Shown here: positions 12,107-23,365 of the stretch, piece after piece
Layout of the letters: every line of letters starts with the position of its first letter
Position numbering within the stretch: position 1 is the first letter of the stretch
Assembly (NCBI GenBank): GCA_963855995.1
Contig: OY979716.1
Location: 84,878,542 to 84,942,541 of the forward strand
Origin: Muricea muricata
Taxonomy: Eukaryota; Cnidaria; Anthozoa; Malacalcyonacea; Plexauridae
DNA length: 64,000 bases
Reading direction: 5' to 3'
The notes under the pieces: model-generated
The model's input: the letters and a program-made list of their open reading frames with translations, nothing else
What the model was told of the DNA's origin: nothing
The model's database searches: none
Position numbers and translations under genes: made by a program

Positions 12107-12318
12107 AGAAGTTACCAATCTTCAAAACTGTGCATGATACGATTTTGATAAGTAATCTCATTGATGATACTATGAACCCTAGTATGGAAGAAAAATCTTG
12201 TCTGGCACACAAGCTAATTGAAATCCTCAACAATCACTGCACCTTCCAAACTGTTGCAGTTAAAGTCGAAGGTAAGAGTTTTACTATGAGAGATTCACTA
12301 TATTCACTATATAACTAG
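12107..12318 (+). other. Exon-like open frame of unknown origin
   Basis: From the foldback tip an open plus-strand frame encodes about 60 residues (EKLPIFKTVHDTILISNLID..., ...LAHKLIEILNN...) and reaches GAAG|gtaag at about 12270, a good donor. Composition and the donor suggest a real exon or the remains of one. I cannot assign a family, and no partner exon was found. It is antisense to the SLC5 gene. It could also be part of another mobile element. Confidence 0.3.
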
Positions 12319-12644
12319 GCTATTTTCATCATGTAATCATACAGTTACTGAACAATGTCCAGCAGAGAAAAAGTTTTGCAAGGCAAATTGTCTTTAAGAA
12401 ACATGAAAGATCTTTTGTCATTAATGTCAGTAAAGTTTGATCTCATGACATTCAGTGTGCACTATTATAACAGTGAAACAACAGTTTTACATTATTTAAT
12501 TAGGCCTTGAAACTTCTAGATGTAAAATTGTATGAGTGTTAAATTACCAGCCAGATATTTACTATCACTTATCACAGTTTTGCCTATCAAGGTAACCTAA
12601 ATGGAAAGTAGCCTTGAAGATGAATACTTTAAAAGTAATCATAC

Positions 12645-12733
12645 CTAAGTGTGCCACTAAAAAGAGCTGCAATAAATAGTCCAGGAACTCCAGTCAAGTA
12701 TCCAAGTTTATCAACCACAAAGTAGGGTAAGAC
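12645..12733 (-). CDS. SLC5 symporter exon (LPYFVVD exon)
   Basis: This 89-bp exon has acceptor gttttag and donor CTTAG|gtatg. It encodes VLPYFVVDKLGYLTGVPG then LFIAALFSGTL. The SLC5A8/A6 equivalent is (Q)xMPYFVMDxLGxLPGLPGLFVACxxSGTLS, one of the most conserved blocks of the monocarboxylate/multivitamin subgroup. It starts in phase 0 after the exon 13310-13439 and ends with AG, which the C of exon 9343 completes to serine. Confidence 0.95.
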
Positions 12734-13309
12734 CTAAAACAAACAAGGTTAAAAGCATCTATATTCTGTTAACAGCTGGTGAATTTTGCGCAGGTTCAGC
12801 ATGGTCTCTACTAACAGCTTATGATAATTCTCGAAGTTGCACATTATATTTCATTTAGAATTATAAACTGTATGGCCAATGACAAAACAATACAGGAATA
12901 ATGATTACTCATTGATCTATTTCTTCTTTCTAGTATATATTCTGAGATGCAAGCATTTACATGTTACCAACCACCTGCAAAATTCACCAGTCATTTTGTT
13001 AACAACAAATGGCATGCAATGATTCTGACATGCAATTCATCTGTACAAGTCATCACGTAAAAGTGAATATTTTTCTATGAAGATTCAGTTCTGGGTACCA
13101 TTTATCTAAGTTATCTTCAAACATACTTATGTATTATCATGTACATATGTATTATCAATTTCATTTATTTTAAGTTTTAGGAAAAAGAGAAAAGGACAGT
13201 GACCCACTAAGGTAAAAATTATGTCAAGTTAATCACCCTGGTATACAACTTTATACTACTGCAGATAACAACTTTTTTGACAATGACACCACCATATTTT
13301 TTATGTTAC

Positions 13310-13439
13310 CTGGTCATTCCTAGTTATTTTCCCTTGCTTTGCCAAATCACATTTGTAATAGACAGCAAAAATAACAAGACCATCAAGGCAGCATATAATT
13401 GAAATAAAAATGAACACAGGAATGTTCAGGAGGACTGCC
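13310..13439 (-). CDS. SLC5 symporter exon (GLVIFAVYY exon)
   Basis: This 130-bp exon runs from acceptor ttttag to donor GACCAG|gtaac. It encodes AVLLNIPVFIFISIICCLDG, then LVIFAVYYKCDLAKQGKI and TRNDQ. The family equivalent is the helix plus loop ...LSGLxMFAxYxxCDPLxxGxIxxxDQ, so both the helix and the CD-P loop are recognisable (P is replaced by A). Its first G joins the AG of exon 17650-17790 to code arginine. Confidence 0.94.
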
Positions 13440-13523
13440 CTAAAAATAATGTAACTATTGTATTTCTTTGACCAAGCTCCATAGCTACTATAAAAACCCA
13501 AAAGTGATAAAGGACATGTCAAA

Positions 13524-13745
13524 ACCATCCTCAGAGATATGAAGAAAAAAAAACTGGATTTATATTAATCTGACAATGCAGAGAACCATGAAAAATTTGT
13601 TGTCGTAAATGGTATTTGACCTCAAACTTCGAGTTTCTTGAACACTTCTCTACCAAATGAGCTATGAAGTCACCTGGGATTGGTAGTACAGTCTTATCCA
13701 ATTTATGTGCATGAAATATTTTTGTGACAACTTAATGTTTGTCTT
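13524..13745 (-). repeat. tRNA-derived SINE copy, minus strand
   Basis: Read on the minus strand, this has a degenerate tRNA-like head with an A-box-like TAGCTCATTTGGTAGAG and a B-box-like GAGGTCAAATACC, then a tail ...TTCTCTGCATTGTCAGATTA ending ATATAAATCCAGTTTTTTT. The same head, spacing and tail recur at about 16700-16830 on the plus strand, so this is a dispersed family rather than a tRNA gene. It lies next to the donor-distal side of exon 13310-13439. Confidence 0.7.
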
Positions 13746-14099
13746 TGGGGATGCCCAGTGTTTCAATTTTATTTGGCTTGGTGTCTGAAGGCCAGAGGGG
13801 TGGGCACTTGATTCCTTCATGACAACCAATTAACTCGTAGAATCTCAATCAACCCTCACCGTAAGGCTCAGTTAACTTTTCAATTCTATTTTGTCATTGG
13901 TTATGTCATTACGGAATCACATGGGATTTCATCATGTGATAGTAGAGAACCATTTGTTATTATAGGTTGAGAATTTTACAGTTTATATGTAGTAAGGTCA
14001 TATTAAATAGATCATAAAACAAACAAGACTTGTATTTAGTTTGATTTGCAAACAGAACTTAACAACATGTGTCTGAAATTATCACTGTTAACAATTGCT

Positions 14100-16330
14100 G
14101 TGTCATAATATTGCCCGAATGTCATACATTTGAGCAATCAGCAGCATTCAAGATATGTTCCACAGGTACTTGGCTTACTTTGCAGCAGAGCTGCTGGCAG
14201 AGCATGTACAGTGCATTGTGAACACCGAGGTATCAACACCAGACTTCTGCAGGACATCCTTAATCCATCTCGAGATATTATCTTTCTACACAGTTTAGGT
14301 AACTTTTCAAGCGACTAACAATGCAGATATTTGCATCCTCTGAGTAAGCCCGTAATTCCATGGCGCGAAGGTGATGTTTTGGTCTGAAAGTCTTCAATAG
14401 AGGATACATTATTACAATAATGCATTTTGACGCACTTAAAGTCATTTCATTAAGTGTTCTAGCATGTGGTGTTTGACATCTGGCCAGTGAGCAAGGCTAA
14501 TAACATAACCTTGTGCGAGCAAGGTATACTTCAAAACAACGTTTACAGCCCATGTTACATTATACCTGAGAAGGGCTGGTTGTTCAGCGTATACCCTTCA
14601 AGGAGGCGACACACCAATGGGTGAGACCTGAATGCTATTCCTTCTGATAAAGAAATTACTGTTGATTAGGTGAAGCAAGCTGTGTTTACCGTACTGTAGC
14701 CTAAACCATTATGAAATAGATTAGTTACAAATCAAAACCCATCTGCTATAGATGGCAAAATTTGATCAATCCTTCTTTAATAACAGAATCACTTCCAATT
14801 CCTGATGTTGGGCTCATATTGTCTCTTACTTCCAGTCTCCCACGATGACATGGTGAGTTCACAAGACTCCTGTGCAATGCCATGATTAATGATAGCTGAC
14901 CTGACAAGCGACAAAGCATCAGTGTCAGTGTTCGGTACAGTGGGTGAACAGCTGCTGGCCGGCTTGGTAGTGTTAATGCTGTTTTTTCTCCTTGGTAACA
15001 TTATTGAATGCTAAACCAGCATTATCAACAGCTGGGGGTACTTTGTCTGTGTGGGCCACTTTGGTACGATCACTAATGCTGTTGCCTGATCCTCTCTGAT
15101 CTTTAAAGTGTGCATTGTATAATGCTAAATGGAGGAAAAGCCTAGAAACGTGAACTCAGACCAATCAATGTGAAAAGCATTGACAGCTAATGCTCCTGAG
15201 TCAGGTTAAGCGATATAGGGCTCCAACTGGTAGATTAAGGGTGATGAAAACAGGTCAATTGGGGGTGTAACCTCAAGTTTATCAATGCTTTTTGCAAAAA
15301 AATTTCTGGATAGCATCCACTCATTATGGTAGGAGTTAAGTTGTGAAGCCTTGTCAGCCAATAGATTAGCTACACCTGGAATGTTAGTAATGCTCAACCA
15401 GACTAAATGATAAATACACCATTCCCATATTTCAAATGTAATATGGTCGCATGGTTTTAGTGGGATGTGCCCTGGGGCGGATCCAGGGTAAGTCAAAATA
15501 AATTATAACAGCTCAATTTTAAATTAAAAATAACTTTATTACTATGTCATAGGTTATGAATTTCAAAAAAATAAAATCTAACCAATGAAGTTGCTTTGAA
15601 GGTATTTTAAAATGTAAATATATCCTAGAATGAGCTGTGGTAATTTATTTTGACTTACGCTAGATCCGCCACTGGATGTGCCCATATTCAGAATGCATGA
15701 AACTGCAGTGGTATTTTCTACCATAATTTTGACATATTTCTTCATGACTTTTGTTTGCAGAGATTGTAAAACAAGGTATGTAGCTCAAAGTAGTTGGAAT
15801 GGTAAGATGCTTCAGCAGGAGTCTAAAACCCACTACGTGTAATATCATTTAGCACCCCACCCTATCCAGTCATATGTGCATATGTATGAAAGGGCAGGGT
15901 TCACATGGCTAATATTGCTGTAGGAATGTTTGTTAACATTAATAAGGTTCATTAATAGATGATGGGGATAATTTTATTCTACTATCAAAATCCCCCTTTG
16001 AGCTTTTCAAGGATTATGTTTTATCCCATTCTATGTGCTGGTAGTGGAAAGTAACTTAAAGGTGACCTTTGTCCATTGTTTCATTTATTTTTGTCATGCT
16101 TGAAGGCACTTGTTGCAGTGCAGCTGCCAACGTGTTCCCTTGAGCTAAGGACAGACAATTTGTCTCATCTGTTGGCTGTTGCAGAAGCACTTGTGTTTCT
16201 GTTTCAGATGGCTGTGTATTGTCAATCACATTGCTCGCCTCTCGTTAGAAGGCTTTTTGACAATCTAAGTTGTCAAACTTCTCCTGTGTCGACATATTAC
16301 TTGTAAAGCAAGAAAGAAAACAATATGTGG
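14100..16330 (-). pseudogene. DIRS-type retrotransposon remnant
   Basis: On the minus strand, broken frames give in order a possible gag-like stretch (16330-16060), an RNase H region (KSHEEICQNYGRKYHCSFMH near 15700), IWLSI-like residues plus IPGVANLLADKASQLNS (15340), and EWMLSRNFF with PPIDLFSSPL (15230-15300). A tyrosine-recombinase start (ESCELTMSSWETGSKRQYEP near 14860) and a core (KTFRPKHHLRAMELRAYSED near 14350) follow. The C-terminal H-x-x-R motif appears as HCTC, so the arginine is lost. The reverse transcriptase core is not visible. DIRS and Ngaro elements use this gene order. A 203-bp MITE interrupts the RNase H part. Confidence 0.75.
15472..15674. mobile_element. 203-bp hAT MITE, copy 1
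   Basis: The ends are CTGGGGCGGATCCAG (degenerate) and CTAGATCCGCCACTG. The flanks are a perfect 8-bp duplication GATGTGCC at 15464-15471 and 15675-15682. The body is nearly identical to the copy at 21851-22053 and has the same length. It interrupts the DIRS remnant. Confidence 0.92.
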
Positions 16331-16549
16331 CAGAGTCCAGCCACAAATATGTGGTTTAAAGACAGCAACAAGCAGATACAATAAAGAACATTCTAATTAA
16401 GTGTGTTGCCTTGAATTTTTTGTATTTTCGCTTTTCTGAAATAGGCCGGGGGGGGTATGATTCTGTTTCGATTGAAAAGGAATTTCCAGCAAAAAATTTC
16501 TTCAAAGTTGGCAAGTATGCGAAATAGAATTGGGATTAGTAGCGAGTCT

Positions 16550-16830
16550 TATTCAATTTGAGTGCACGAAATATTTTCGTGACGGCTTAACACTTGTCTT
16601 TTATATGAATCTAGTTTTTCATATCTCTGAGGATGGTTTTGAAGTAGAATTGAACACCGCACCTCCTCAAAGACTAATGTCAAGACTCGCTACCAATTCC
16701 CAGTTGACATGATAGCTCAGTTGGTGGAGTGGCAGTCTAAAAACCTGACGATGCAAGTTCAAATCCCGCTCGACAATGAATTTTTTGTTGTTCTCTGCAG
16801 TGTCAGGTTAATATGAATCTAGTTTGACAA
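16550..16830 (+). repeat. tRNA-derived SINE, inverted plus direct units
   Basis: The direct unit has A-box-like TAGCTCAGTTGGTGGAGTGG (about 16713) and B-box-like AGTTCAAATCCCG (about 16757), then a tail TTCTCTGCAGTGTCAGGTTA followed by ATATGAATCTAGTTT. Just before it lies an inverted piece of the same family: GCGAGTCTTATTCAATTTGA is the complement of the leader AATAAGACTCGCTACCAATC. The unit looks like a tRNA but lacks a foldable acceptor stem, so I call it a SINE. Confidence 0.7.
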
Positions 16831-17649
16831 GAAGTGAATAGAGGATTTATTTTCGAATGAAGCTGTTCGTTAGTTTTTCTGGTTATGTTTCGTGATCTTG
16901 ATTGTAGGTCGTGATGACAGAATTATATATTAAAGAAAGACTATGAACAATCAACTTCCTTTAGGAAAGAAAAAGACCTGCTAGCTCTCATTCAAACTCA
17001 AACTTTAACATCATGTCTACGATGTAAGCATTTCAAGCCACAAGAATGGTAGACTTAGCAATTGGGCTAGTCGGTAAATTGGAACGTTTCTTAATAAGAA
17101 AGCTTAATATAGATTTTATCATCTAAAGTGATTTTTAATTTTTGTCATCAATAACAACTGACAAGCTTTTTAGACAACACTTTATTTCAGTCACTTTGCA
17201 TTTACTGTTTTTGTCTCATTACTGTCATACAGCTTAAGTTCCCTATTAGAAAGAGTGTTTATAAAAGTTAGTAATATCAAATATTTTTTCAAATGTTTTC
17301 ATTTTATAAAACCAAGAAAAAGGGAAACCAATCCAGGAAATCTTTTTTGGTACTGACTGGTGCAAATTGCTTTGCATAGACAGTACTATCATTGTTGTAG
17401 TACTATACAGTACCATACTGTAACTGTATTTGACTTTCAAAGGTATTGAAATTATCAATTATTTGCTCAATGTTGCAGTATTTTGCAAGACGTAAAGTGT
17501 CATCTACATGAATTCATAAAAGGCTATATATTTCCCTCATGTACCTGTCTACAATAAAACAAGAAACCAAAGCCACATATCAAACAAGCTCACTCAAAAT
17601 ATGTGTCTGATGATTACCAGCAACTCGTTGACTAAGCATTTATTCTTAC
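16831..17649 (-). other. SLC5 intron, nothing recognised
   Basis: This is AT-rich intron adjacent to the donor of exon 17650-17790. Short minus-strand frames such as 17246-17458 show no domain. Confidence 0.5.
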
Positions 17650-17790
17650 CTTTGAGCACTCTTTAATGATTTGCAGGCAAGGAATCTTTGCACAGATAGT
17701 TGACTAACTGACCATGAATAAAGATATGAGAATATGCCACCAACAGTAAATGTCCAAAAAGTAGAACGGATTGTTGGGTCAAGATCAAAG
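17650..17790 (-). CDS. SLC5 symporter exon (SVQRFLACKS exon)
   Basis: This 141-bp exon starts at acceptor aatttcag and ends at donor CAAAG|gtaag. It encodes FDLDPTIRSTFWTFTVGG, then a helix, then SQLSVQRFLACKSLKSAQ. The family form is FDPxPxxRxTFWTxxxGGxFxxxxxYGVNQxxVQRYLxxKSxxxA. The NQ of VNQ is SQ here. The first C completes AA|C (asparagine) from exon 23822-23973. The LTR of a Gypsy element begins only 60 bp upstream of the acceptor. Confidence 0.96.
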
Positions 17791-17849
17791 CTGAAATTAC
17801 ATGGTTCAAATTCATTAAGCATGATGAGAATGGTAAAGGGTTTTATGAG

Positions 17850-18020
17850 TGTCGTATAATGACAATTCAAATTTGTTGACAATTAATCAGACACACAATT
17901 TATCGGATGCGCATCCATAATTATGGTAATGTCACGTGATAAAAGTCTACATTGTTGTTGTTGTTGTATTGTTTCAGAAGAATATTACTAAATAAAATAT
18001 AAACCATAAAGGATACAACA
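17850..18020 (+). repeat. 5' LTR of Gypsy element
   Basis: It begins TGTCGTATAATGACAATTC and ends ATAAAGGATACAACA, giving the TGT...ACA form. It contains TTGTTGTTGTTGTTGTATT and ACTAAATAAAATATAAACC, the latter a likely polyadenylation/TATA-like region. Confidence 0.92.
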
Positions 18021-18179
18021 TTGGTGACGAGGGAAACAAGAATTGATCCACACGAAACATCGAGTGACACCACAACGTCTCAACCAAACGTAAATAATCC
18101 AGATTTACACGTAATTCAACGAGCATTAAGTTTGTTGAGTACAGGCGCTCCTTGAAGTGGCTTGCTGCCTTTTCTGCCA

Positions 18180-21092
18180 TTTGACCCCCATCAAGATCAT
18201 TTAACTGTTGGGCAATGCTGGAGAAAATGGATCAACCGATTTTAAAATCTACTCATCAGTCTAGGGGAATTTGATTCAAAGGTTAAGCGAGGTTTACTTC
18301 TAACATATGTTGGCAAAGCTACGAATGACATTTTTGACACCTTGCCCGGAAACAGGTGACAATTATGACACCGCCATGGCAACATTAACTACATATTTTG
18401 AACCTTTAAGCAACTGACATGGCTATTTTTGAGTTTCGTGAGATGAAACAGGAACAAGGAGAGACTCTCAATGCCTTTTACCGTCAGTTAAAGGAACAAG
18501 CACCACGTTATGAATTCCATGACGAAGATCGTGAAATTAAACGCAGAAAAGCCTGCGTGGAAAAGCTGTATAAGAAAACATAATGCTAAATGAGCTCCTA
18601 ACGTATGGAAACAAATTGCAAAAAAACCGATGTCGAATCTAACAAGATCGAACATACAAAGGCAAGTACTTTACTGTCAAGTCAAGCGTATTCTGTTCAT
18701 AATTAACAGCATCATCAACAACAAATATCGCGATATAACGCTCAAGCAAAAAATCAACATAAGACCCCGTTGGACACACGTTGCTCTGCGCTAAACAATC
18801 TCGAAATTGCGAAGGACAATTTCCACACAAAGGAGGCAAAACAAAGTGCCCTGCATACTGTAAAACCTGTCATCAGTGCAACAAAATTGGTCACTTCACA
18901 AAGCACTGTTTATCCAGGCCTAAAAAGGCAGCTCCACAAGATGATTGAGTAAAAGTTCAGAAACTCAAGGCAGCAGTGATGTCATCTTCTGAAGAATTTA
19001 TTTTCACCATCACAAATTCAGAAAAGCAACCAACAGTCACAATTCCATTAGGGAAGATCCCAGTTTCACTTATTGTCGATTCAGGTTCATCAGTTAATCT
19101 GATCAACAGTGATACGTTTAAACGATTGCAATCAATCAACCGAATAAGTTAATACGATCGAAAACTAAAATAGTTCCGTATGGCGCTACTACACCAATTA
19201 TGACGAAGGGACAGTTCGATATAGCACTTCTCGACAAGCACCAACCATTATTTACAGGAACAGGTCATTTAAAACACTGTGAAATTCACCTTAAAATTGA
19301 TGAAATTGATGAAAAGATTCATAAGAGAAATTCCAAACTGTGAAAACATCTCAGACAATATCTGGCTTTGTCCAAAAATTTGCCTACCCATCTCACCCAC
19401 CTTGAGAAGCTACTCACCACCTTACAAGCCAATGGATTAACCCTCAAGCTTCCAAAGTGCTCCTTTGCTCAGCCAGAGATCAATGTTTTTGGTCATAATG
19501 TGTCCGGCATTGGAATCCGATCTGAACCTAAAAAGATCAAATTGTGCGATATATCCCAAATTATAGCACCATCACCCAACCGTTAAGGGAACTCCCAAAA
19601 TCCGATGCCACCTTCCAATGAAATAAAGTGCAAGAAGCAGCATTCCAGAAATTCCAAAAACTCAAAACCACTATTAGCAGTGCACCAGTTTTAGCCCACT
19701 ATAACCTGGATTGCCCAACAAAACTAGTGGTCGATGCATCGCCATGGGCTGTTGGAGCCAAACTTTTAAAGCAGCAACCTGACACAACTACCGTCCTATA
19801 GCATACAAAAGGCGATCATTAACCAGCACCAAAGTTAAGTATGGTCACATTGAAAAGGAAGCAATCGCCCTAGTATATGGATGCGAACACTTTCATATGT
19901 ATCTATATGGTAGAAAGTTTGAGCTAGAAACCGACCACAAACACCTTGAATACATATTTCAACCGAAAGTAAGCAATGCGATTTCAAGAAGTGCATCACA
20001 AAAAACACCTTGTACAAGCTACCAAGTGCTTTTAAAGCCATAACTAGCACGCTGTGTGTAGCAAACGACATCGTGCTTCGTGGAACTCGAATCGTCCTAC
20101 CAAAAGCACTATGTTTTCAAGCAATGAAAGTCACCCATGAAGATCATGCTAGAGTTATCCGTTGCAAACATCATCTCAGATCTAAGTTATGGTGGCCTAG
20201 CATGGATAAGGACATTGAACCCCATATCAAATCTTGTCACTCATGTCGAGTAACTGGTCAGTGGTCAGCCAAGCCCACCAATGCCCATTCATTCAACACC
20301 ACTACCAAATAGTCCTTAGGAATACTTTGCCCTAGGCATATGTGGTCCATTCCCGACTGGCGAATATGCACTAGTTTTGATTGACTACTACTCTCGATGG
20401 GCAGAAGTAGAGATTACCATCTCCACCACTCAGCAAGAATCCTGAAATGGTTAGATTTTGTCTTCGTAGCTCATGGTTATCCAGCCACATTACAAACCGA
20501 CGACACAAAATATTTCACCTCTGCAGATTTCCAAGACACCCTCAAAGCACGGGGAATCAAGCCCTGTACTGTCACTGAATACTGGCCGCAGGCAAACAAG
20601 TTAGTAGAGCGGTTCAACAAAATCCTGTTGAAGTTTATTCACAGGTCCTTGGCAAAGGAAAGAAATTGGAAAGAATCTATTTCAACCATGCTCCAAAACT
20701 ATCGCACGACCCCTCATCGTACAACAGGGAAACCACCAGCACTACTCCTGATGAATCAAGAACTGCGAACTAAGATGCCTAGCATCCAGCAAACACTTAA
20801 CAATCCAATTTCAACTGATTTTGAGAAGACTGATGCAGATTCAAAGCAAAAATCCAAATCCCTCGCTGAAAAGAAACAAAGAGCTACACCTCTTCAGTTT
20901 AAGAAGGGAGAAATGGTTCTTTCGCGTCAACCTCATATAAATAAATTCATGACGGCATTCTATCATGATCTGCTGGAGATCAATAACATCAATGGTTCTC
21001 AAATTGTTATGCAAGGTAAAACAGGACACATCCATCACCGAAATTCATCCCACGTAAGAAAGTTGGTCATCAATTTATGTTTCGGTAACTAA
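18180..21092 (+). pseudogene. Gypsy gag-pol remnant
   Basis: Broken frames give a gag region, a CCHC zinc knuckle CHQCNKIGHFTKHC (18868-18909), and a protease motif IVDSGSSVNLI (about 19075). Next come the end of the RT (HLEKLLTTLQANGLTLKLPK, 19398 on), RNase H (VVDASPWAVGAKLL, about 19730; TDHKHLEYIF, 19932), the integrase zinc finger (KSCHSCR, about 20230) and the integrase core with TDDTKYF and ANKLVERFNK (20497-20620). The RT catalytic palm is missing between protease and thumb, so this copy cannot be autonomous. The 20397-21092 stretch, from the integrase core to its C-terminal tail, is open. Confidence 0.9.
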
Positions 21093-21522
21093 GGCAACAG
21101 TTAGGGGTAGAAAAGGTTATGGTTAGGGCTAGGCATGTTATGGGTTGGGGATAGAATAATATTAGTGACTGAAACATAAATTGATTACCAGAAAGTTCTA
21201 CTCCCTTAATCCATCCTCCCCAAACATCCTCAGCTGGATATTGTCATGATGATGCAGATTTAGAAGATTCCAGTAATTTCAACACCAACCCATCATTCGC
21301 CTGAAAATGATCCAAAACCTTTACCAGCACCTTTGCAACCACTCCTAACAGATCCACCATTAAGAAGATCTACCAGATACTGAAAACAACCAGATTTCAT
21401 TCAACACACCTAGAATACTTGATGAATAAAATAAGTCAGTGAACATTATGTCTACTAACATTTTGACCCTAAGAATTGACGTTTAATAGGGCAGTAATGA
21501 GCTTTACTAAATAAGGGAGGAA

Positions 21523-21707
21523 TGTCGTATAGTGACAATTCATATTTGTTGCTAATTAATTGGAGGCGTAATTTATTGGTCATGCATGCATAATTATATC
21601 AATATCACGTGATAAATGTCTACATTGTTGTTGTTGTTGTATCATATCGTTAGGAGGAATACGAAAGTATATTACTAAATAAAATATAAACCATAAAGGA
21701 CATGACA
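21523..21707 (+). repeat. 3' LTR of Gypsy element
   Basis: It begins TGTCGTATAGTGACAATTC and ends CATAAAGGACATGACA. It is about 14 bp longer than the 5' LTR, with an added ATCGTTAGGAGGAATACGAA stretch. The substitutions and indels between the LTRs show that the insertion is not recent. Confidence 0.92.
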
Positions 21708-21850
21708 TTGAGCCATGACTAATATCTGTTAATGTGAAACGTGAAGTGTTTGATTTTGGCTGCAGAACATCGTCATGACCTCACTGCTAAAACATGTCAC
21801 TTCTTTAAATGCAAGGCATCCTATTTTTAAAACACATGAGTTGTACAACC

Positions 21851-22053
21851 CAGTGGCGGATCCAGCGTAGGTCAAAATAAATTATAGCAGCCCAATTTTA
21901 AATTCAAAATAACTTTGTAACAATGTCATTGGTTATGAATTTCCAAAGAATAAAATCTTACCAATGAAATTGCTTTGAAGGTGTTTTAAAATGTAAATAT
22001 ATCCAAGAATGAGCTGCAGTAATTTATTTTGACCTACGCTAGATCCGCCACTG
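21851..22053. mobile_element. 203-bp hAT MITE, copy 2
   Basis: The ends are CAGTGGCGGATCCAGCGTAG and CTACGCTAGATCCGCCACTG. The flanks are GTACAACC (21843-21850) and GTACAAAC (22054-22061), an 8-bp duplication with one mismatch. It matches copy 1 (15472-15674) along its whole length. Confidence 0.92.
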
Positions 22054-22289
22054 GTACAAACGCTTTTTTCTGCAGTAAAGCGGGATCCATACCCCCTTTG
22101 CTACTCTCTGTAAAAGGTCTGTTACTTACAGATGCACAACTACATTTTAAGGAATATAAAAAAATTTTCATGTTCACATACAAAGGCCACATAAAAAAAT
22201 ACAAAAGTAGACTGTGGTGCTCCTGACCCCAGGAGACACATTCTGTATGACTTATTGTGTAGATGTATGTGCATTTGATTACCAAATTT

Positions 22290-23365
22290 CTAAGTTAATG
22301 GGGAGGATATTCCATCTTCCTCGTCATGCACATATGTCATAGGATGATTGTTTAATGTAGCTTCGATTTCGATCAAGATCATCTGCAATTCTTCATACAA
22401 TAAAGATGTCTGAACAACAACTTTCTTCAGGCATCACTTTACACATTTCACCATCTGCTCCCAAAACTCTCCTTGCCAGGGAGCCTTTCCATAATAAGCG
22501 ACCACTCAATTCCCTTACTGACAAAATATCATTTTACCTCGTTGGATCACTTTAACTTTCCTGCTGCCGACTTGAATGTCTTCGCATTGTCTGATAGTAT
22601 CTCTGTGGGCAGTCCTCTACGTGCGGTGAAACACTGAAATGACTATAAAAATGCATTCACCGATAAATTTGACAGAGTTCTAGGTGCACGCGATAAGACA
22701 CACGTAAGCTTTTTCCAACATTTTGTTCCCTGCCGTTTTCCGTCCCAATCTTTACATAAAGTGGTCCTGCAAAATCCATGCCCGTATTGGGTAATCACTG
22801 ACGCAACTTAGGGGGAGTGTTGCAGTCTTTGCTGTAACATACGATTTTCCATTGCGTCTCTGGCATATCACACATGTTCCTAGTGCATGCTTAACAGCCT
22901 CCCTGCCATGCGGAATCCAATACAATTCGTGAATCTCCTTAACGCCATTATGATGCACTGTATGATGACAATTGTTGACCACCAGCTCTATGTAATGATG
23001 TCGTGTTGAAAGAAGGATTGGTTGTTTTGCTGCCTTGGGTAATGATGAATGCTCAATTCTACCTTGGCATCCAATCATATCTTCGTCATCCAGGGAAATG
23101 ACCAGTAGTCTCACCAATAAGGTTGCCATATTTAGAATTCCCAGACGATACTTTCTGTCTTCTTCAAAGTTTCTTGCTTGTATGGCTTTAACCCAAAGTT
23201 TTTCAGATGCTTTAAATTCTTGAGGTGTTATATTAATTGATGCTGACACCTGATGTCTTCTTACCTTGGCAAAGAATCTATTTACCCATGCCATTACTTG
23301 TAAAAGTTTTGTTTTATTACTATACTGCTTACAATTAATCGATGATTGCATCGATGTCAGCCGTT
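22290..23365 (-). pseudogene. BEL/Pao integrase fragment
   Basis: The longest frame (22752-23351) reads MAWVNRFFAKVRR, ASEKLWVKAIQ, GRIEHSSLPKAAKQPILLS, HHTVHHNGVKEIHELYWIPH and CVICQRRNGK. This is the BEL/Pao segment that leads through the H-H-C-C zinc finger into the integrase core. The expected GIDFAGPLYVK follows in a shifted frame near 22770, and further integrase sequence with stops runs to about 22290. It lies in the same orientation as the SLC5 gene, inside its intron. Confidence 0.82.

Larger units (their letters stand above)
17850..21707 (+). mobile_element. Ty3/Gypsy LTR retrotransposon, internally deleted
   Basis: Two LTRs (17850-18020 and 21523-21707) bound about 3.5 kb with remnants of gag, protease, RT, RNase H and integrase in order on the plus strand. 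A 4-bp match TGAG flanks the element (17846-17849 and 21709-21712). A purine-rich tract ATAAGGGAGGAA precedes the 3' LTR, and TTGGTGACGAGG follows the 5' LTR as the likely primer-binding site. All frames are broken. The element is antisense within the SLC5 intron. Confidence 0.92.

Noticed and set aside
16705..16780. Possible tRNA gene
   Set aside because: A- and B-box-like motifs are present, but there is no matching acceptor stem, and the same unit plus tail recurs at 13.5 kb, so it is a SINE.
22029..22285. Overlapping frames on both strands
   Set aside because: They straddle the edge of the 203-bp MITE and the BEL remnant, with no homology.
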